Notes under the pieces: model-generated | Seen by the model: only the letters and a program-made list of their open reading frames with translations | What the model was told of the DNA's origin: nothing | The model's database searches: none | Program-made: the position numbers and the translations under genes | Source of the DNA: Fusobacterium sp. | GTDB taxonomy: Bacteria; Cyanobacteriota; Vampirovibrionia; Gastranaerophilales; Gastranaerophilaceae | Length of the DNA: 33,478 bases | Reading direction: 5' to 3' | Assembly: GCA_023662905.1 (NCBI GenBank) | Contig: JAMPIJ010000013.1 | Coordinates: 1-33,478 of the forward strand | Shown: positions 29,498-33,478 of the stretch, piece after piece | Numbering within the stretch: the first letter of the stretch is position 1 | How the letters are laid out: every line of letters begins with the position of its first letter

Positions 29498-30418
29498 ATG
29501 AATAAAGACGAATTATTAAAGTTATACGATATGGATTTAGAAGAATTAATTTCCAAAGCAGAAAAAATCACAAAAGATAATTTCGACAATGAAATCGAAG
29601 TTTGTTCTATAATCAGCGCAAAGACCGGAAAATGCGGAGAAAATTGCAAATATTGTTCACAAAGCATTCACAACCACACCGATATCGTCTGCCATCCTCT
29701 TTTAGAAGTTGAAGAAGTCAGACAGGCGGCATTACGTGCAAAAGAAAACGGCGCTTCAAGGTTCTGCATTGTAACTTCTGGTAGAAGTGAAAGCGGAGAA
29801 GATTTCCAAAAGATTCTGGAGATGATAAAAGCAGTTGCGTCAATTGATGGAATCCATTGCTGTGCATCACTCGGGCTTTTGAACGAAGAACAAATTAAAC
29901 AAATAAAAGAAGCCGGAGTTGAACGTTTCAATCACAATATCAACACATCGAAGAATTACCACAAACACATCTGTACGACCCACAGGTTTGAAGACAGGGT
30001 AAATACCGTTAAGATGATTACGAAAAACGGCATAGAAGCCTGCACCGGTGTAATTCTCGGCATGGGTGAAACAAGAGAAGACAGAATTGATATGGCGCTA
30101 TCGCTTGCAGAACTAAGCCCTAAAACAGTTCCAATCAACATTCTTGACCCGATAAAAGGCACACCTCTTGAAAATTTCGGCGATAAAATCACAGAAGAAG
30201 AAGTTATAAGAACAATCTGCATATTTAGGATAGTTTTGCCGAAAGCGATTTTACGTTACGCCGGCGGACGTAAAACAAGACTTTCAACAAAAATGCAAGA
30301 ATTAGGGCTAAGAGCCGGAATAAACGGAATGTTAAGCGGAGATTACCTGACAACAGAAGGCGTTGATATTATAAAGGACAAACAACTATTAAATAATTAT
30401 AGAAATTTACCCTTATAA
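29498..30418 (+). CDS. bioB: Biotin synthase
   Basis: A radical SAM enzyme that inserts sulfur into dethiobiotin. 306 residues. The [4Fe-4S] ligands are Cys46, Cys50 and Cys53 (GKCGENCKYCSQS). The [2Fe-2S] Cys residues fall in RFCIVTS, GIHCCASLG and IEACTGVILGMGE. The substrate Asn motif is FNHNINTS, and RYAGGR carries the fourth cluster ligand Arg. The ribosome binding site GAGGT overlaps the end of mnmA. It pairs with mnmA as two sulfur-transfer enzymes under one promoter. No other biotin genes are in the window. The 3' end overlaps the convergent gene by 22 bp. Confidence 0.96.
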   Translation: MNKDELLKLYDMDLEELISKAEKITKDNFDNEIEVCSIISAKTGKCGENCKYCSQSIHNHTDIVCHPLLEVEEVRQAALRAKENGASRFCIVTSGRSESGEDFQKILEMIKAVASIDGIHCCASLGLLNEEQIKQIKEAGVERFNHNINTSKNYHKHICTTHRFEDRVNTVKMITKNGIEACTGVILGMGETREDRIDMALSLAELSPKTVPINILDPIKGTPLENFGDKITEEEVIRTICIFRIVLPKAILRYAGGRKTRLSTKMQELGLRAGINGMLSGDYLTTEGVDIIKDKQLLNNYRNLPL

Positions 30419-31293
30419 ACTTTATTCATAACAGTTTCTATAAACTTAAGCTTAACAAGATTCAAATCCTCAACTTTCTGGAACGCTTCCGGAAAATGAA
30501 GCAACTGCCTAAATCCAAAATTGCTCAAAAGTTCCGGCACGCCGTGTCTTAATTCACAATTACCAACAATCATTATATCAGAGGCTTGCATCTTTTCACT
30601 CATACGAGATGCAAGTTTTACATGTTCTTTTGGCGGCATGAAATACCAGCCGTTTGCGAACTCAAAAATCCGTTTTACCCCATCACGCGGTTTAGGCATA
30701 TTCTTTAAATCTTCCCGAATATCACCAACATGAATATCCAAATCATTCATAACAACATCGGACAATTTATAAGGTGCAATCTTTTGAAAATCACCATAAA
30801 TACTCGTTGGTAAAACATCAGGTTCTCCATCTAAAAAGAACTTGGATTTATCTTGCACCGGTGTTAAATAATCCTGAAGTTTAAACCCTAAAGTTTTATT
30901 AAACTCTGTAAATTCATTAGACACAACACCGATTAAACCTTTTTTAGCACGGTTAATAATAGATTCATCGATATCAATAAGTTCAATACGGCCAAATAAC
31001 TTGCGGAACTCATCCTCTCCAACAGTATTAATCATCGCAAGCTTGCGCGATACAAAAGAACTCAAATCAGAACAGCCCCAAATCTTCATTTCAACTTCAT
31101 TGGCCTTTCGCGCATGATATATTAAAAAATCGCCAATTTCATTCGGTGGAGTTTCATTATTGCGAATAAAGTAATCACAATTTGCCAGTGAAACACAAGA
31201 AGAATGAAGCTTTCTACCTGTGGAACGTTCCGTTGAACCAAAAGAAATTGAACGTGGGATAATATTTGTATTAAATTGGTTTATCTCGAGCAT
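30397..31293 (-). CDS. Divergent CheR-like methyltransferase-fold protein
   Basis: 298 residues without signal peptide. The middle resembles CheR: VEMKIWGCSDLSSFVSRKLAM where CheR has I-W-S-A-G-C-S-x-G-E-E-P-Y-S, then RIELIDIDESIINRAKKG like the ATDID...AR.G segment. The late part (PPKEHVKLASRMSEKMQ...DIMIVGNCEL) mirrors the end of the CheR fold. The glycines of the SAM-binding loop and the CheR Glu-Glu are missing, so methyltransfer activity is doubtful. The opening NTNIIPRSISFG is of a low-complexity type. The ATG at 31293 has no ribosome binding site; TATAAA ends 8 nt upstream, another possible leaderless start. There are no chemotaxis neighbours. Confidence 0.6.
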   Translation of the reverse strand: MLEINQFNTNIIPRSISFGSTERSTGRKLHSSCVSLANCDYFIRNNETPPNEIGDFLIYHARKANEVEMKIWGCSDLSSFVSRKLAMINTVGEDEFRKLFGRIELIDIDESIINRAKKGLIGVVSNEFTEFNKTLGFKLQDYLTPVQDKSKFFLDGEPDVLPTSIYGDFQKIAPYKLSDVVMNDLDIHVGDIREDLKNMPKPRDGVKRIFEFANGWYFMPPKEHVKLASRMSEKMQASDIMIVGNCELRHGVPELLSNFGFRQLLHFPEAFQKVEDLNLVKLKFIETVMNKVYKGKFL

Positions 31294-31336
31294 TATAGTG
31301 TTTTATAAAACTGCTCAAAAAAATTTTTGCTATTAT

Positions 31337-31360
31337 AAAGGTTGGAGATATCCCCCAACC
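31337..31360 (-). terminator. Terminator of the 67-aa gene
   Basis: On the minus strand GGTTGG/CCAACC (31360-31355 with 31345-31340) is followed by TTTATAAT. The stem begins at the TAG stop codon itself. The T tract is weak. Confidence 0.5.
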
Positions 31361-31563
31361 TAATCACTTTCAGCAACAACTGTTGCTATCAAATCGCCAT
31401 AACTGTTCATACTTCCGTCAGTCTGTTCGATAATATAACGCAATTCCGGTTTACCCTCGATTGCTTTTTCCGCTTTTTCAATCGCAACATCATAGTCAGA
31501 AGTTTCAGTAACAAGCGCTCTTGTATATTCTGAATGGTTTTTCTCTGTGTAAACGTGATACAT
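31360..31563 (-). CDS. 67-residue protein of unknown function
   Basis: It begins MYHVYTEKNHSEYTRALVTE and ends GDLIATVVAESD. It is soluble and acidic, with a likely alpha/beta fold (IEKAEKAIEGKPELRYIIEQTDG). The ribosome binding site GGAGATATTGAT precedes the ATG. It lies 32 nt downstream of the DUF1653 gene and is likely cotranscribed. The family is not recognised. Confidence 0.7.
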   Translation of the reverse strand: MYHVYTEKNHSEYTRALVTETSDYDVAIEKAEKAIEGKPELRYIIEQTDGSMNSYGDLIATVVAESD

Positions 31564-31595
31564 ATCAATATCTCCTTTTGCAAATATTATATACC

Positions 31596-31799
31596 TTAAT
31601 CAAGCAAAGTAAAGCGTGTTGTTGTGGCATTAATTTCATCAAACCACATGTTTTTCGGGCGACACCAGATGTCGCCATCTTTAACGGATTGATAAACTAC
31701 CATATCCTCACAAGTTTCCGAATGCTTTGCAAACGCAATTACTTTATAAATATTCCCTTTATAATGTTTGTATGTTTTATTCAATAAAATTTCTTGCAT
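31596..31799 (-). CDS. DUF1653 domain protein
   Basis: 67 residues. The body matches DUF1653: YKHYKGNIYKVIAFAKHSET, then MVVYQSVKDGDIWCRPKNMWFDEI. The fold is small and beta-rich, with no known function. ATG 31799 is chosen; it lies 2 nt after the upstream stop, so translation is probably coupled. A TTG four codons earlier is possible. It sits with a YkgJ-type protein, which gives no clear role. Confidence 0.85.
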   Translation of the reverse strand: MQEILLNKTYKHYKGNIYKVIAFAKHSETCEDMVVYQSVKDGDIWCRPKNMWFDEINATTTRFTLLD

Positions 31800-31801
31800 A
31801 A

Positions 31802-32380
31802 TCAAAACCAATCTATTAAAGCTTTTTTCTCTCCGAACTTGAAATCATAAGCGTGTTCGATATTCTCACCGGTCAAAAATTCATAATCAATATTAAACGC
31901 AACAGGTTCAACATCAAGATTAAGCTTTTTGTACAACTCTGAGGATATAACATCTGTTTCTTTATCCAATACATTAGAGTAATTCAAGCCCTCGTGCGCA
32001 CAGAACGGAATCTTCGGCCTATTTCCCTCTGCAACAGACATCAAACCAAATGTGCGACAAATTATTCCTCGATAAAGATACACAGAACACTCATTATTTA
32101 TCAAAAATGGGCATTCGTAGGCGAAAACTTTTTCATTACTCTGCGCCTTACATGCTTTTATCGCAGAAATATTTTCTACGATTTTTTGTTGTATTTCCGG
32201 CGGTAATTTGGCAAATCCGACCTGCAAAAGTTTAAATTCCATTTCTGTAAAGGGATATTCACCGTTCTGACAACATTTTGCACAACCCTTTTGACAGCAA
32301 ATATAAGGCTTCTGCTGCTCAAAGAACTTATTCAATTTGTGATTTAAAAGCTCTAAATACTTAATATAATTATTTAACAC
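31802..32380 (-). CDS. YkgJ-type CxxCxxxCC cluster protein
   Basis: 192 residues. ICCQKGCAKCCQ (about residues 27-38) and the later CPFL.NNECSVYLYRGIICRTFG (about 91-113) are the Cys-rich signature of the YkgJ family, thought to bind zinc or iron. The acceptor or substrate is unknown. The start is GTG at 32380 with AGGAA 6-7 nt upstream. It heads a three-gene minus-strand unit with DUF1653 and the 67-aa protein. The ferritin terminator lies just upstream. Confidence 0.88.
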   Translation of the reverse strand: MLNNYIKYLELLNHKLNKFFEQQKPYICCQKGCAKCCQNGEYPFTEMEFKLLQVGFAKLPPEIQQKIVENISAIKACKAQSNEKVFAYECPFLINNECSVYLYRGIICRTFGLMSVAEGNRPKIPFCAHEGLNYSNVLDKETDVISSELYKKLNLDVEPVAFNIDYEFLTGENIEHAYDFKFGEKKALIDWF

Positions 32381-32392
32381 TTCAGATTCCTA

Positions 32393-32419
32393 TAAAAAAC
32401 GGGGAGTTTCCTCCCCGTT
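32393..32419 (-). terminator. Ferritin terminator
   Basis: AACGGGGAG (32398-32406)/CTCCCCGTT (32411-32419) with a TTTC loop, followed on the minus strand by TTTTTTATA. Confidence 0.85.
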
Positions 32420-32430
32420 CTTAAAAATTT

Positions 32431-32940
32431 CTAACCGATAACCGGCTGAACAAAAGTTCTTGTTGCCAACTCGCGGTCAAGCATTAATAATGCGTGTTTG
32501 TCGTCGCCGATAAGCTTTAACGTAGCAAGAACATTTCCAACAGACGCTTCTTCTTCAACCTGTTCTTTCAAATACCAGTTGAGGAATGTTAAAGCCGCTC
32601 TGTCTTTAACTTCATCTGCAACATCCATTAACGCATTAATTCTTGAAGTAACATATTCTTCGTGTCTTACAACCTGCTCAAAACAAGCAAGCGGGCTTTC
32701 CCACGTAGTTTCAGGTTTTGCAATAGCCTCAAGTTCAACTTTTCCACCGCGTTCGATTACATAATCAAACATACCCATTCCGTGAGCGTGTTCCTCTTGA
32801 ACCTGAACAGTAAACCAGTTTACAAACCCGTTTAAATTGAGAGTTGCAAAATACGCTTTCATAGATAAATACAAATATTCAGAATAAAATTCGGCATTAA
32901 TTTGTTCATTAAACGCCTTTTCCATTTTTTCGTTAATCAT
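32431..32940 (-). CDS. ftnA: Bacterial non-haem ferritin
   Basis: A cytoplasmic iron-storage protein that forms a 24-mer shell and oxidises Fe(II). 169 residues. The ferroxidase residues are Glu17, Glu50, His53, Glu94 and Gln127. No haem-binding Met of bacterioferritin is evident at the expected place. The ribosome binding site AAGGAAG precedes the ATG. It lies 21 nt downstream of the rubredoxin gene and ends at a strong terminator, so the two form one operon, probably for iron and oxygen stress in an anaerobe. Confidence 0.95.
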   Translation of the reverse strand: MINEKMEKAFNEQINAEFYSEYLYLSMKAYFATLNLNGFVNWFTVQVQEEHAHGMGMFDYVIERGGKVELEAIAKPETTWESPLACFEQVVRHEEYVTSRINALMDVADEVKDRAALTFLNWYLKEQVEEEASVGNVLATLKLIGDDKHALLMLDRELATRTFVQPVIG

Positions 32941-32961
32941 TTTCCACTTCCTTATCTAGTG

Positions 32962-33120
32962 TTATGCTTCTTCAAACATATCTTTGCCAACGCCGCAAAG
33001 AGGGCAAACCCATTCAGCCGGAACAGCTTCAAACTCAGTACCTGCTTCAACTCCGTTATCAGGATCGCCTACTGCTGGATCGTATTCATAACCACATACT
33101 GTGCATACATATTTTTTCAT
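32962..33120 (-). CDS. Rubredoxin
   Basis: A 52-residue one-electron carrier with one Fe bound by four Cys: Cys6 and Cys9 ([12 protein letters not shown]) and Cys39 and Cys42 ([15 protein letters not shown]). These are textbook spacing and aromatic residues. AAAGGAG lies 7 nt before the ATG. It likely passes electrons to peroxide- or oxygen-reducing enzymes, or to iron release from the ferritin next door. None of the usual partners (rubrerythrin, flavodiiron protein) is in the window. Confidence 0.97.
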   Translation of the reverse strand: MKKYVCTVCGYEYDPAVGDPDNGVEAGTEFEAVPAEWVCPLCGVGKDMFEEA

Positions 33121-33152
33121 GATTTTTCTCCTTTACTTCTTATCAAAATCTA

Positions 33153-33181
33153 ATTTTATCCCAACGATATATTTTTTGCAA
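33153..33181 (-). promoter_or_regulatory. Rubredoxin-ferritin promoter
   Basis: On the minus strand: TTGCAA (33181-33176), a 17-nt spacer, TAAAAT (33158-33153). The leader is about 25 nt. Confidence 0.6.
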
Positions 33182-33284
33182 CATCAAAAGGATAAATTAA
33201 AAACGCAGTAATAACTAGCCTATCCGGACAATTTATTAAGAAATGTAACATAAAAGATTTCTAAAATTAAAGATTTGAAGAAAT

Positions 33285-33453
33285 GGTTCCGACATGCATG
33301 TCACGGAAACGGATTGCGAGCTAAGGGCGCAGGGTTCGCCCGGCGGCGAAGCCGGCGGAGAAACCGAAGACCCGTAACACGCGAGCAACCAAGGGACGAA
33401 CGAACCTCAAGAAACGGTCGAGCGGGGTTTGTAAACAGGAAAGGGACAAATCG
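33285..33453 (+). other. GC-rich structured leader before the edge gene
   Basis: About 170 nt of GC-rich sequence in an AT-rich genome, ending in the ribosome binding site AGGAAAGG. It can form several hairpins: TTCCG...CGGAA around the palindrome GACATGCATGTC (near 33287-33308), GGG-TTCG-CCC (near 33332-33341), CCGGC-GGCGAA-GCCGG, and a possible long-range GGTTCG/CGAACC pair. There is no convincing ORF. It could be a riboswitch or structured 5' UTR; it matches no class I know. The promoter is not clear in the AT-rich DNA before it. Confidence 0.4.
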
Positions 33454-33478
33454 ATGGGCATGGCAGCATCTCAAGCCA
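33454..33478 (+). CDS. 5' end of a gene encoding MGMAASQA... (partial)
   Basis: ATG 33454 with AGGAAAGG about 8-9 nt upstream. Only eight residues are visible, MGMAASQA. This opening recurs in a family of helical proteins in gut Melainabacteria, as I remember it. The call rests on the start motif and ribosome binding site only. The gene runs off the window. Confidence 0.6.

Noticed and set aside
1-33478. CRISPR array, insertion sequence, prophage or integron
   Set aside because: No regularly spaced direct repeats, transposase, integrase or phage structural genes were seen on either strand.

Overview
This is a chromosomal stretch of an AT-rich bacterium with a diderm-type cell wall. It is most likely an uncultured gut member of the non-photosynthetic Cyanobacteria sister class (Melainabacteria/Vampirovibrionia, order Gastranaerophilales). 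The reasons are: two large tandem prepilin-like proteins with an A/FTLAEVLIA-type N-terminus and a DVNGxxGPN motif; a gene at the right edge that begins MGMAASQA; meso-DAP-type MurE; and low GC outside a few islands. These are family-level impressions, not database hits. No phage, transposase or CRISPR array is visible.

Layout. 1-3535: a partial gene with an 11-G tract, uvrC, a LysM membrane protein and two small unknown genes. 3560-9780 (+): promoter, a structured leader, then a compact operon murA - small repeat protein - mfd - PrsA/SurA-like foldase. 9785-11570 (-): a TPR membrane protein and rpsP. 11583-12745: a small unknown gene, then a decayed patch with a gene remnant. 12742-16130 (-): operon amidase - gloA - glmU - SMR transporter, with stop/start overlaps. 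16253-20497 (+): ftsI-like PBP - murE - nagA. 20475-22569 (-): two tandem pilin-like genes. 22750-25831 (-): a 704-residue TPR protein followed by a tRNA-dihydrouridine synthase. 25923-26217: a 48-aa gene plus structured intergenic DNA. 26395-27227 (+): infC and tRNA-Phe. 27315-30418: a DtxR-type regulator with nucleotidyltransferase, divergent from mnmA-bioB across a perfect palindrome. 30397-33120 (-): a CheR-like protein, three small genes and a rubredoxin-ferritin pair. 33285-33478: a GC-rich leader and the start of the edge gene.

The main theme is envelope building: MurA, GlmU, MurE, a PBP, an amidase, NagA, LysM and an exported foldase. A second theme is iron and thiol chemistry (regulator, BioB, MnmA, rubredoxin, ferritin, YkgJ-type protein).

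The most interesting observations are: (a) a roughly 60-nt element with conserved ends and covarying hairpins, found once as the murA leader and once between infC and tRNA-Phe; (b) several genes whose -10 box ends 6-7 nt before the ATG, which suggests leaderless mRNAs; (c) infC apparently starting at ATA/ATC; (d) a palindromic operator candidate at the regulator/mnmA junction; (e) UvrC without its C-terminal HhH domain. All function calls come from reading motifs by eye.
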